NCBI GenBank assembly: GCA_946404405.1
Contig: CAMJDL010000030.1
Location: 1-40,214, forward strand
Direction of reading: 5' to 3'
Source of the DNA: an uncultured Prevotella sp.
GTDB taxonomy: Bacteria > Bacteroidota > Bacteroidia > Bacteroidales > Bacteroidaceae
Length of the DNA stretch: 40,214 nucleotides
Shown here in pieces: positions 6,567-13,467 of this stretch. Both the position numbers and the translations under genes were made by a program. A model generated the notes under the pieces. It did not search any database. It was not told the DNA's origin and worked only from the letters and a program-made list of their open reading frames with translations. Each line of letters begins with the position of its first letter. Position 1 is the first letter of the stretch.

Positions 6567-7034
6567 TTACCAAAGATTCGAGAAACCCTTCAGGATGTGA
6601 GCTTCCTCCAGATAATGCTGAAGAGCCTCCTTATCGACCATCACCACAGCGGTGGTCTCAATCATCTTGGTTTTCTTGTTCTTCATTGAAGTCAGCGACG
6701 AGTTGACGATAGAGGCAAAGTTACGATACTTGGCCTCGTTGTCGAAGGCCTGGAAGAAGTCAGCCTTGGTCTGCTGGATATTCGGGTCGGTGATGAGGGG
6801 CTTCTGCTCGCCATAACCGTCAGAAGCCATCAAACCACGGAACATGACACCTTGAACGGCATATTTCATGACTAAATCCTCAGCGCTGGAGGGTAACTTC
6901 TTCTTCACGTTGACTGTAACAGATACCAGATAACGGCCACCTTGACCCTGTCCGGCACTCTGAACATAATACTCCTGTGCGGAAGCAATCATGCAGCACA
7001 TCAGAAGTACGAATGATACTAATACTTTCTTCAT
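6567..7034 (-). CDS. Exported LPP20-like protein (155 aa), paralogue of the 159-aa lipoprotein
   Basis: The signal peptide is followed by AQEYYVQSAGQGQGGRYLVSVTVNVKKKLPSS and a helical part, MKYAVQGVMFRGLMASDG, then the segment DPNIQQTKADFFQAFDNEAKYRNFASIVNSSL. The protein ends with a strand, TTAVVMVDKEALQHYLEEAHI. Unlike its paralogue it has no lipobox Cys, so it is predicted to be soluble in the periplasm or a partner of the lipoprotein. Gaps of 35 bases upstream and 40 downstream keep it in the operon. The function is unknown. Confidence 0.83.
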   Translation of the reverse strand: MKKVLVSFVLLMCCMIASAQEYYVQSAGQGQGGRYLVSVTVNVKKKLPSSAEDLVMKYAVQGVMFRGLMASDGYGEQKPLITDPNIQQTKADFFQAFDNEAKYRNFASIVNSSLTSMKNKKTKMIETTAVVMVDKEALQHYLEEAHILKGFSNLW

Positions 7035-7069
7035 AGTCTTTTTGTTTTTTAATGTTTAATATTTACGTT

Positions 7070-8392
7070 TTACATTTCCCTAAGTTGCAGACCAGGACTG
7101 TGCAGGTCTACAGATGAGTGGCCAGGGGTGAACATGGTACCCTTGGCAGCTGTATCAAAATATTCGTCGAAACGGATAGCATAGTTGTCCCAAGGTGTGC
7201 CGGCTTTGGCCTTGGCTACGCGCTTGTAACAAATCTGTCCGTTCTTGTCCTTATAAGGTTCCAGAATCTCGTACTCCTTACCATCAGTGACGTCTTCCTT
7301 GCGACCAATGTGGGAATACATCGATCCATCCTCAAAATAGAACGGAGCACGGGGGCGGAAGACGGGGAAGGTCTTGGCCAGCTCGCGCATACCTTTCTGT
7401 ACACAACGGTGGCAGACGTCCAGAATGACTTCGTCTTCGTTCTTCCAGCTCTTCAGAATGGTCTTGGTACTCGATTCCTTATATTCGCCAATAAATTCCA
7501 AACTGAAGGTTTTTCCTGCACCGTCAAACTTGGCCTTGCGGGCAGCAGCTTCTGATGCATCGGTATCCGAGTCAATCCAGTAATCGTTAAACATAACATC
7601 TTTCATGCTGTTGTCCCAATTTAATTTATAGAGGAAAGCATGCATCTTGACACGGAAACCACCGATGTCGGCCACGATGGAAGCACCAGCCATACCCAAT
7701 TCGCCAGCAGCCTCCAGTTGGTTGCCGGCATCCTTATGACCGTTTTGCTTTTGCACCTCGCCAGCTACTTGGGCAGCAGCACTGGCAACAGCCATTATAC
7801 CTGCAAAGATAGACGAACCTTTCGACTGGTCGATATAGTCCATGTCGCAAACCAGTACAAAGGTACTTTGCAGCAATTCCATTCCTTCATCACGTAGCGT
7901 GGCCGTTCCACGAACGGTGTTCTGGACACGCTGATAGTCAGAATATGACGCACCATAGCCACCACGCTCATGAATCAGGTCCATGTTCATCATACCAGAG
8001 GCATCACGATTAAACCAACGTCCCACAACCTTCTGAGCAATGTCATTGTTGTTGAGCAACTTGTCGATATCCTTTTTTTCCTGTTTTCCCTTTACGGTAA
8101 TGACACGAACATCGCTGATATTATGCTCATTATAGCGTAAGGGCAATGGGAAGTTCTTGAACACGCGTTCCATCTCTTCGGCATACTTCTTGCCGCGATG
8201 GGTCAGCATAATGATGCACAGTGAGCTACGGCGATAGCGCTCTTTGTCCGATACGCCCGTACCATGATAGCGGTTTACTACTGGCTGTTGTACATTGGCA
8301 ACAGGTTGTGGTGTTGCGCTATCGTCAGTCTGTGCCTGCATGTTTGAAATGAGGCACAGACTGCACGCGAAGAGTGCTAATAGTCTTTTCAT
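7070..8392 (-). CDS. Exported protein of unknown function (440 aa)
   Basis: The signal peptide (MKRLLALFACSLCLISNMQAQ) is followed by a short linker. An alpha/beta part follows, with KFRR-free strands such as SSLCIIMLTHRGKKYAEEMERVF and DVRVITVKGKQ, then TFVLVCDMDYIDQSKGSS. A small Ala/Gly-rich segment, IFAGIMAVASAAAQVAGEV (about 190-208), could be a membrane-active helix. The C-terminal third holds a typical [YH]KLNWD strand, the two-Cys motif CHRCVQKGMREL, and an SH3-like stretch (KEYEILEPYKDKNGQICYKRVAKAKAG). I do not recognise the family. It sits 9 bases after the coiled-coil lipoprotein gene. Confidence 0.85.
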   Translation of the reverse strand: MKRLLALFACSLCLISNMQAQTDDSATPQPVANVQQPVVNRYHGTGVSDKERYRRSSLCIIMLTHRGKKYAEEMERVFKNFPLPLRYNEHNISDVRVITVKGKQEKKDIDKLLNNNDIAQKVVGRWFNRDASGMMNMDLIHERGGYGASYSDYQRVQNTVRGTATLRDEGMELLQSTFVLVCDMDYIDQSKGSSIFAGIMAVASAAAQVAGEVQKQNGHKDAGNQLEAAGELGMAGASIVADIGGFRVKMHAFLYKLNWDNSMKDVMFNDYWIDSDTDASEAAARKAKFDGAGKTFSLEFIGEYKESSTKTILKSWKNEDEVILDVCHRCVQKGMRELAKTFPVFRPRAPFYFEDGSMYSHIGRKEDVTDGKEYEILEPYKDKNGQICYKRVAKAKAGTPWDNYAIRFDEYFDTAAKGTMFTPGHSSVDLHSPGLQLREM

Positions 8393-8401
8393 TATTAATT
8401 A

Positions 8402-9262
8402 TTAATCAATCTGAATGATAACGAAATCGTATACAGCCCAGAACTTGTCTTTGTCAGTAATAGAGAGAATCATACTCTTGCCTGCCTGGTCAATGCGATA
8501 AGAGTCTTCTGGCTGCGGGGTCATTACCTTGGCCTTCTTGGTATTGCCGAGGTCAATCTGTCCAATATTACGCTTGTCGACAGCCTGGAAGACCGACTTG
8601 TCAATCTTATCGAAGTCAACCTTGGTCTTTTTCAGGAAGCCACCGTCAAGCACTCCGGCCTTCTTCAGTTCCTTCTTGGTGCCAATCTTAATGTATACGG
8701 TATTCAGCGTAGATTCTTTTGACTGGATGGTTTCTGCCTGACTTACAATCAGACCAGCCTGCATTTCGTTGTGCTGGCGCAGGGTTGCAACATTCTCCTT
8801 CAGCTTGGCAATGTCCACATTCTTATCGTCCACAAGCTTGCGCAGGTTGGCAATCTCTTCGTCCTTCTGAGCCAGCTGCTGCTTCATGGTAGCGATAATG
8901 CTTCTCAGATGAGCGGTATACTTCTGGTTTGTCTTCAGCTTCTTCTCCATGACGTCAATACGTTCACGCTGGTTCTGCAGCGTCTGCTGGAACGAATCCA
9001 GATTCTTCTTAATCTGCTCGCGGTTCAGCGTAGGACTTTCGTCATTTTTCAGGAGTTGACCTTCCTGCAGGGCAATGCTATCCAGACCTGTAGCAATCAC
9101 ACCCAGATACTCATTTAATTCGTTATAGTCGGCATCACGCTGCTCATAAGCGGTCTGCAGTGAGTCGAGTTGTTCTTTCATAGAGGCACTGCCTCCGTTG
9201 CACGATGTTGCCATCACAATGATAGTGGCAGCGATGACATAATAAGCAATTTTTTTCATCAT
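8402..9262 (-). CDS. Coiled-coil lipoprotein (286 aa), first gene of the envelope operon
   Basis: A signal peptide with lipobox ATSC is followed by a long predicted coiled coil of about 150 residues (KEQLDSLQTAYEQRDADYNE through KLKENVATLRQHNEMQAGL). A compact C-terminal domain follows: YIKIGTKKELKKAGVL, GGFLKKTKVDFDKIDKSVF and WAVYDFVIIQID. The layout resembles the Bacteroidales family annotated as Cbp1-type collagen-binding adhesin; I recall that name but cannot verify it, and adhesion is not shown by the sequence. The ATG at 9262 is followed by a second ATG at 9259. A -7 element lies at 9294-9301, so this is the leading gene of the seven-gene exported set. Confidence 0.85.
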   Translation of the reverse strand: MMKKIAYYVIAATIIVMATSCNGGSASMKEQLDSLQTAYEQRDADYNELNEYLGVIATGLDSIALQEGQLLKNDESPTLNREQIKKNLDSFQQTLQNQRERIDVMEKKLKTNQKYTAHLRSIIATMKQQLAQKDEEIANLRKLVDDKNVDIAKLKENVATLRQHNEMQAGLIVSQAETIQSKESTLNTVYIKIGTKKELKKAGVLDGGFLKKTKVDFDKIDKSVFQAVDKRNIGQIDLGNTKKAKVMTPQPEDSYRIDQAGKSMILSITDKDKFWAVYDFVIIQID

Positions 9263-9293
9263 TTTTATCTTTAAAGAGTTGTTTTTATCGGGG

Positions 9294-9301
9294 CAAAGTT
9301 A
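9294..9301 (-). promoter_or_regulatory. Promoter -7 element (TAACTTTG) of the envelope operon
   Basis: The minus-strand TAACTTTG is followed by CC and a 30-base AT-rich leader to the ATG at 9262. It is divergent from the hemolysin III promoter at 9344-9351, leaving about 42 bases between the two -7 elements. Confidence 0.7.
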
Positions 9302-9343
9302 CAAAAAAAATTATAAAGACATCATTTTTTAGAAAAAAAAACG

Positions 9344-9351
9344 TACCTTTG
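9344..9351 (+). promoter_or_regulatory. Promoter -7 element (TACCTTTG) of the hemolysin III gene
   Basis: TACCTTTGCACC is a full match to the Bacteroidetes -7 pattern, 30 bases before the ATG at 9382, in the short divergent region shared with the envelope operon. Confidence 0.7.
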
Positions 9352-9381
9352 CACCATCTTTAAGGCAAAAAAGGCAAAAAA

Positions 9382-10068
9382 ATGGCTATTCGCTATACAC
9401 ATCGTGAAGAATTATGGAACTCTTGGAGTCATGCTGGCGGCATCTTGATGGGTGTCATTTTCGGAGTGGTTTTCCTGTGGATGGCGTTCCGTGGCGACGA
9501 CCCGTGGTCGCGTCTCGGTGTGTGTCTATATTTATTTGGCATGCTGGGGTCTTATGTGGCTTCCACCGTCTATCATGCCCTACCTCTTCGCTCCGTATGG
9601 AAGGAACGTTTGCGCCGTTGGGACCATGCTGCCATCTATTGGCACATAGCAGGCTCGTATTCTCCACTGACACTGATAGCATTGCTTCAACAAAGCAATC
9701 ACTTTTCACTTTTCTCTTTTCACTTTTCACTTAACTGGGGCTGGAGCCTGTTCTCGTTTGTCTGGCTATGTGCCATTGTCGGAACAATAATCAGTTTTAT
9801 TCGTTTGAAGGAGCATTCCAATGTCGAAACGTTTTGTTTCATTGGAATGGGGCTCAGCGTGTTGGTGGCCTTTAAACCGCTGATTAATAGCGTCTCTACT
9901 GCGGCCCTCGTGTGGATTATAGCTGAAGGAGTCTGTTATATTACAGGTGCATTATTCTATTCTTTACATCAAAAGCGCTATATGCATTCCGTGTTCCATT
10001 TTTTTGTTCTTGCAGGTTCTGTCTGCCATATTGTAGCGGTCTGGGACGTGTTGATGGAATACTTGTAG
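9382..10068 (+). CDS. Hemolysin III / YqfA family membrane protein (PAQR-like)
   Basis: The 228-aa protein has seven hydrophobic segments and the signature residues of the hemolysin III family: EELWNSWSHAGG (about 9-20), SYVASTVYHALP (57-68), RWDHAAIYWHIAGSYSPL (79-96) and a final HFFVLAGSVCHI with the conserved His. In related PAQR proteins these His/Asp/Ser residues bind a metal and support hydrolase activity; the role here is unknown, and 'hemolysin' is a historical name. Residues 107-117 (HFSLFSFHFSL) are encoded by a 33-base junction-type repeat inserted in frame, in the loop between the IAGSY helix and the next (WGWSLFSFVWLC). The divergent neighbour is the coiled-coil lipoprotein operon. 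Confidence 0.9.
   Translation: MAIRYTHREELWNSWSHAGGILMGVIFGVVFLWMAFRGDDPWSRLGVCLYLFGMLGSYVASTVYHALPLRSVWKERLRRWDHAAIYWHIAGSYSPLTLIALLQQSNHFSLFSFHFSLNWGWSLFSFVWLCAIVGTIISFIRLKEHSNVETFCFIGMGLSVLVAFKPLINSVSTAALVWIIAEGVCYITGALFYSLHQKRYMHSVFHFFVLAGSVCHIVAVWDVLMEYL
9700..9732. repeat. Coding junction-type repeat (CACTTTT units) inside the hemolysin III gene
   Basis: Exactly 33 bases (11 codons, aligned to the frame) of CACTTTTCACTTTTCTCTTT-type repeat encode HFSLFSFHFSL. The same sequence type is found between genes at 10071-10104, 15726-15762 and 17139-17160. Confidence 0.85.
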
Positions 10069-10070
10069 GA

Positions 10071-10104
10071 GTGAAAAGTGATAAGTGATAAGTGAAAAGT
10101 GAAG
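10071..10104. repeat. Junction repeat (GTGAAAAGTGATAA units)
   Basis: Tandem GTGAAAA and GTGATAA units occupy the space after the hemolysin III stop codon, upstream of the CoA-transferase promoter. Confidence 0.8.
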
Positions 10105-10134
10105 GATTTATTTGGCAGTTTGTGGTATTTTGTT

Positions 10135-10142
10135 TAATTTTG
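10135..10142 (+). promoter_or_regulatory. Promoter -7 element (TAATTTTG) of the CoA-transferase gene
   Basis: TAATTTTGCAGG matches the Bacteroidetes pattern and lies 29 bases before the ATG at 10172. It argues against the longer in-frame start at 10112, which would be upstream of the promoter. Confidence 0.65.
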
Positions 10143-10171
10143 CAGGCAAAATTTGCAAATTTTCAAAAATT

Positions 10172-11677
10172 ATGGCTTATACACGTATGACTGCCGCAGA
10201 GGCTGCGGCGCTGATTAAGAATGGCGACCATATCGCCATGAGTGGCTTTACACCTGCTGGTGTGGCCAAGGCAACAACCAAAGAGTTAGCAAAGATCGCT
10301 GTGGCTGAGCATGAAGCTGGTCGCGAGTTCAAGGTGGCTATTTTTACGGGAGCATCTACTGGTCAGTCGACCGATGGTGATCTGGCCAATGCCCAGGCTA
10401 TCCTCTATCGTGCACCCTACACTACGAATCCCGACTTCCGCAAACATGTGAACGCAGGTGAGATTCCCTATAACGACTTGCACCTGAGTCACATGGCACA
10501 GGAGCTGCGCTATGGTTTCTATGGTGATGTTGACTGGGCCATTCTCGAAGTCTGCGACATTGAAGAGGTGGGCAACGACTACCATGTCTATCTGACGGCC
10601 GCAGGTGGTATTTCTCCCACTGCAGCGCGTTTGGCCAAGAAGGTCATTCTCGAGCTGAACAGCTTCCACAATCCCAATGCCAAGTTCATCCACGACGTGT
10701 ATGAGCCTCTGGATCCCCCTTACCGCAAGCCCATCCCCATCTTCAACGTCAGCGACCGTATAGGCGTACCTTACGTGTCGATTCCTAAGGAGAAGGTGGT
10801 AGGTGTTGTCGAGTGTAACATCCCAGACGAGGCTCGTGCCTTCAAGGACAATGACCCTGTAACCGATAAGATTGGTTTCCTTACAGCTGAGTTCCTCGTT
10901 GACGAACTGCATAAGGGCCGCATTCCCAAGGAGTTCCTGCCTCTGCAGAGCGGTGTGGGCTCTACTGCCAACGCTATCCTCGGTGCTTTGGGTGAGGACA
11001 AACACGTGCCCGACTTTAACATCTATACTGAGGTTATCCAGAATGCCGTTATTGAGATGATGCTCAACGGTCGTGTGAAGGATGCTTCAGCTTGCTCGCT
11101 GACCGTCTCTAACGACTGTCTGATGCAGGTTTACGACAATATGGACTACATGAAGAACCACCTGACGCTGCGTCAGAGTGAGATTTCCAACCACCCTGCT
11201 GTCATCCGTCGCTTGGGTGTCATCGCCATCAATACCGCCATCGAGGTGGATATCTATGGTAATGCCAACTCAACCCACATCAGTGGTACGAAGATGATGA
11301 ATGGTATCGGTGGTTCGGGTGACTTCATCCGCAACGCCTACCTGAGCATCTTCACTTGTCCTTCAGTGGCCAAAGGTGGACTCATCAGCTCAGTGGTGCC
11401 CTTCGTTACCCACCAGGATTCCTCGGAGCACGATGTTAACATCATCGTCACTGAGCAGGGTGTAGCCGACCTGCGCGGCAAGAGCCCCATGCAGCGTGCA
11501 CAGACCATCATCGAGAACTGTGCTCACCCCGACTACAAGCAGTTGCTGTGGGATTATCTGAAACTTGGTACCGGCGGACATACTCGTCATTGTCTCACTG
11601 CCGCATTCGCCATGCACGACACGCTGGCACGCAAGGGCGACATGCGATTGACAGACTTCTCAGAATATATTAAATAA
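10172..11677 (+). CDS. Acetyl-CoA hydrolase/CoA-transferase (succinyl-CoA:acetate type)
   Basis: From ATG 10172 the protein is 501 aa, the usual length of the Cat1/acetyl-CoA hydrolase family. It is cytoplasmic and exchanges CoA between carboxylic acids such as succinate, acetate and propionate, fitting the succinate/propionate/acetate fermentation of Bacteroidales. Visible motifs are HIAMSGFTPAGVAK near the N-terminus, LQSGVGSTANAILGAL (the CoA-binding region), the conserved Glu in IYTEVIQNAV (the likely active-site glutamyl), and IGGSGDFIRNAYLS in the C-terminal domain. The exact acyl pair cannot be fixed from sequence. A single-gene unit: it has its own promoter at 10135-10142 and a strong terminator at 11681-11711. 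Confidence 0.93.
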   Translation: MAYTRMTAAEAAALIKNGDHIAMSGFTPAGVAKATTKELAKIAVAEHEAGREFKVAIFTGASTGQSTDGDLANAQAILYRAPYTTNPDFRKHVNAGEIPYNDLHLSHMAQELRYGFYGDVDWAILEVCDIEEVGNDYHVYLTAAGGISPTAARLAKKVILELNSFHNPNAKFIHDVYEPLDPPYRKPIPIFNVSDRIGVPYVSIPKEKVVGVVECNIPDEARAFKDNDPVTDKIGFLTAEFLVDELHKGRIPKEFLPLQSGVGSTANAILGALGEDKHVPDFNIYTEVIQNAVIEMMLNGRVKDASACSLTVSNDCLMQVYDNMDYMKNHLTLRQSEISNHPAVIRRLGVIAINTAIEVDIYGNANSTHISGTKMMNGIGGSGDFIRNAYLSIFTCPSVAKGGLISSVVPFVTHQDSSEHDVNIIVTEQGVADLRGKSPMQRAQTIIENCAHPDYKQLLWDYLKLGTGGHTRHCLTAAFAMHDTLARKGDMRLTDFSEYIK

Positions 11678-11680
11678 TAG

Positions 11681-11711
11681 GAAAGCGGGCCTTATGGTCC
11701 GCTTTCTTTTT
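11681..11711 (+). terminator. Intrinsic terminator of the CoA-transferase gene
   Basis: GAAAGCGGGCC (11681-11691) pairs with GGTCCGCTTTC (11696-11706) around TTAT, with one G-T pair, and is followed by five T. Confidence 0.9.
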
Positions 11712-11727
11712 GCTTTATGGTATATAT

Positions 11728-11765
11728 AAAAAAAGAAGTTCCACAACCATCACGGTTGCGGAACT
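11728..11765 (-). terminator. Strong minus-strand terminator of the peptide-coding small transcript
   Basis: The arms at 11737-11748 and 11754-11765 pair over 11 of 12 positions (AGTTCC/GGAACT plus CAACC/GGTTG with one mismatch) around a 5-nt loop. Seven A on the plus strand (11728-11734) give a run of seven U on the minus-strand transcript. Confidence 0.85.
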
Positions 11766-11813
11766 CTTCTTATTCCGAATCATCCTCCTCGGAGTAAAGT
11801 CTCGCCTAAGTTT

Positions 11814-11885
11814 TTAACATGCGTTCTTCACTATACGAAGACCTTTCTTAGCGAGTGAAACTACAACATAATTCAAAATAATCAT
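11814..11885 (-). CDS. Micro-protein of 23 aa, basic C-terminus
   Basis: ATG at 11885 opens MIILNYVVV, followed by SLAKKGLRIVKNAC and a TAA. The first half is hydrophobic and the second half is basic and amphipathic, as in small membrane-associated peptides. I have an impression of similar short peptides in other Bacteroidales but cannot check it. An overlapping 29-codon frame (ATG at 11932-11930, ending FELCCSFTR) occupies another frame of the same transcript; the 23-aa frame looks more protein-like. Function is unknown. Confidence 0.45.
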   Translation of the reverse strand: MIILNYVVVSLAKKGLRIVKNAC

Positions 11886-11953
11886 AACCTAAAACCATTA
11901 AAACGTTAACCTTGAAAACAAATCTTTTGTGTGTCATTTTTTGTTTGACGATG

Positions 11954-11961
11954 CAAAGTTA
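11954..11961 (-). promoter_or_regulatory. Promoter -7 element (TAACTTTG) of the micro-protein transcript
   Basis: Minus-strand TAACTTTGCATCG fits TAnnTTTG. It lies downstream of the ftsZ terminator, so the unit is independent of the dcw cluster. Confidence 0.65.
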
Positions 11962-12039
11962 CGAAATTGTGTGCGAACACAACGCATGTTTTACGTAAAA
12001 TTTGCGTTTATCTGCTTTCTTCTTGATGTAGGTCAAATC

Positions 12040-12082
12040 AAACAATAACAGCGCACCCCAATCGGATGCGCTGTTATTGTTT
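12040..12082 (-). terminator. Terminator of the dcw cluster
   Basis: A perfect 16-bp stem (12040-12055 with 12067-12082) around an 11-nt loop directly abuts the ftsZ stop codon at 12083-12085. On the minus strand the second arm ends in TTATTGTTT. It closes the 13-gene cluster. Confidence 0.85.
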
Positions 12083-13405
12083 TTATGCAAACGAGATGGT
12101 GCCCTGTATAGGTTCTGATGGTGGAGTGTCATTACCCTGCTGTGGAGGTTCACCGCTGGCCTGACTATAGATGCTGTCCAGAATCTCACGGGTGCGTTTG
12201 TAGGTAGGTGTCTGTTCAACGGCAGAGATAACGTCGTCATTATCCAAGTCCTCAGGACGGAACAGGTAGATGTGCGGACGACGCTTATAGCGTTTCGACT
12301 GGCTATCGCCGCCATAGTAGCGGTTACGACGATCCTGACGCTGTGCCTCGGCTTCTTGTTCGGCAGCAATGCGGGTGGCTTCCTCTTGTGTGTTGTGACG
12401 CTGACGGTGGCTGTTCATGCCATCGACACGGTCAATACCAAAGCCTGTGGCCAGGATAGTGACCTTAACCTTCTTACCCAACTCAGGATCGACAGCCAGT
12501 CCCCACTTAATTTCGAAATCGCCAAACTTAGCCATGAAGTCGTTGACATCGTTCATTTCTTCCATCATGAGAGACTCTTTACCGTCCTTACCACCAGAGA
12601 AGGAAATAGAGAGCAGAATCTTCTTGGAATTAAAGACGTCGTTTTCGTTAAGCAGCGGTGAGTTGAGGGCGTCGTCGATAGCCTTCTTAACGCGACCTTC
12701 GCCTTCACCATAACCAGTAGACATGATGGCTACGCCTCCGTCTTTCAGTACGGTCTTGACATCGTTAAAGTCGAGATTGATGAGTCCGTGAACAGTGATA
12801 ATCTCTGCAATGGACTTCGCTGCCACACTGAGGGTGTCGTCGGCTTTGCCGAAAGCATCGAGCACGGTAAGTTCTGGATAGATTTCGCGCAGGCGTTCGT
12901 TGTTGATGACCAGAAGGGCGTCGACATGTTTGGACATCTCTTCAACGCCGTCAAGAGCCTGGTCAATCTTACGATCGCCCTCGAAACGGAAGGGAATGGT
13001 AACGATACCTACTGTCAGGATGCCCATCTCCTTAGAAATACGGGCAATGACGGGAGCTGCACCTGTACCCGTGCCACCACCCATACCTGCGGTGATGAAG
13101 GCCATACGTGTGCCATCGCTAAGCACTTGTTTGATATCCTCCAAACTCTCCTCAGCGGCAGCACGCGCCTTTTCAGGACGGTTACCGGCGCCCAGTCCTT
13201 CCTTACCCAGTTGCAGGTGGACGGGAACAGGTGAGTCGTTGAGGGCCTGATTATCGGTATTACACAATACGAAGCTGACATCGTGGATGCCTTCGCGATA
13301 CATGTGGTTGACGGCATTGCCGCCTCCGCCACCAACACCAATCACCTTGATGATGCTATTCTCTTTTGCAGGCTCGCCAAAGTCGAGCAATATGTTATTA
13401 TCCAT
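12083..13405 (-). CDS. ftsZ: Cell division GTPase FtsZ
   Basis: This 440-aa tubulin homologue polymerises at midcell into the Z ring. The GTP-binding signature GGGTGTGAAP is at about 109-118, the N-terminal IKVIGVGGGGGNAVNHM at 19-35, and the T7 loop NLDFNDVKTVL is near 210. After the conserved core (to about 320) is a Gln/Arg-rich linker and a conserved peptide, EDLDNDDVISAVEQTPTYKR, which looks like the usual C-terminal interaction peptide. Here, however, it is followed by about 40 more residues ending in PSEPIQGTISFA. It is the last gene of the cluster, 62 bases after ftsA, with the terminator touching its stop codon. Confidence 0.98.
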   Translation of the reverse strand: MDNNILLDFGEPAKENSIIKVIGVGGGGGNAVNHMYREGIHDVSFVLCNTDNQALNDSPVPVHLQLGKEGLGAGNRPEKARAAAEESLEDIKQVLSDGTRMAFITAGMGGGTGTGAAPVIARISKEMGILTVGIVTIPFRFEGDRKIDQALDGVEEMSKHVDALLVINNERLREIYPELTVLDAFGKADDTLSVAAKSIAEIITVHGLINLDFNDVKTVLKDGGVAIMSTGYGEGEGRVKKAIDDALNSPLLNENDVFNSKKILLSISFSGGKDGKESLMMEEMNDVNDFMAKFGDFEIKWGLAVDPELGKKVKVTILATGFGIDRVDGMNSHRQRHNTQEEATRIAAEQEAEAQRQDRRNRYYGGDSQSKRYKRRPHIYLFRPEDLDNDDVISAVEQTPTYKRTREILDSIYSQASGEPPQQGNDTPPSEPIQGTISFA

Positions 13406-13430
13406 AGATTTCTTTTTTTCGTTGTTACAA

Positions 13431-13458
13431 TGTTTCGATATTCCGATGTTTCGAGATG
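13431..13458. repeat. Junction repeat (TTTCGATATTCCGATG units)
   Basis: Degenerate TTTCGATA/TTCCGATG/TTTCGAGATG units lie in the 62-base gap between ftsA and ftsZ. Confidence 0.7.
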
Positions 13459-13467
13459 ATGGTGAGA

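Larger units (their letters stand above)
11728..11950 (-). ncRNA. Small structured transcript encoding a short peptide (about 220 nt)
   Basis: The unit has its own -7 element (TAACTTTG at 11961-11954 on the minus strand) and a strong terminator, and lies between the convergent ends of the CoA-transferase gene and ftsZ. Besides a 23-codon frame (11814-11885) it contains a second hairpin-prone segment, ACTCCGAGGAGGATGATTCGG, just before the terminator stem. It may be an mRNA for a micro-protein, a dual-function RNA, or a regulatory RNA. No known RNA family is recognised. Confidence 0.55.

Noticed and set aside
10286..11005. 239-codon open frame on the minus strand across the CoA-transferase gene
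   Set aside because: It is an antisense shadow of a clear, well-conserved gene in GC-rich codons and has no homology or promoter.
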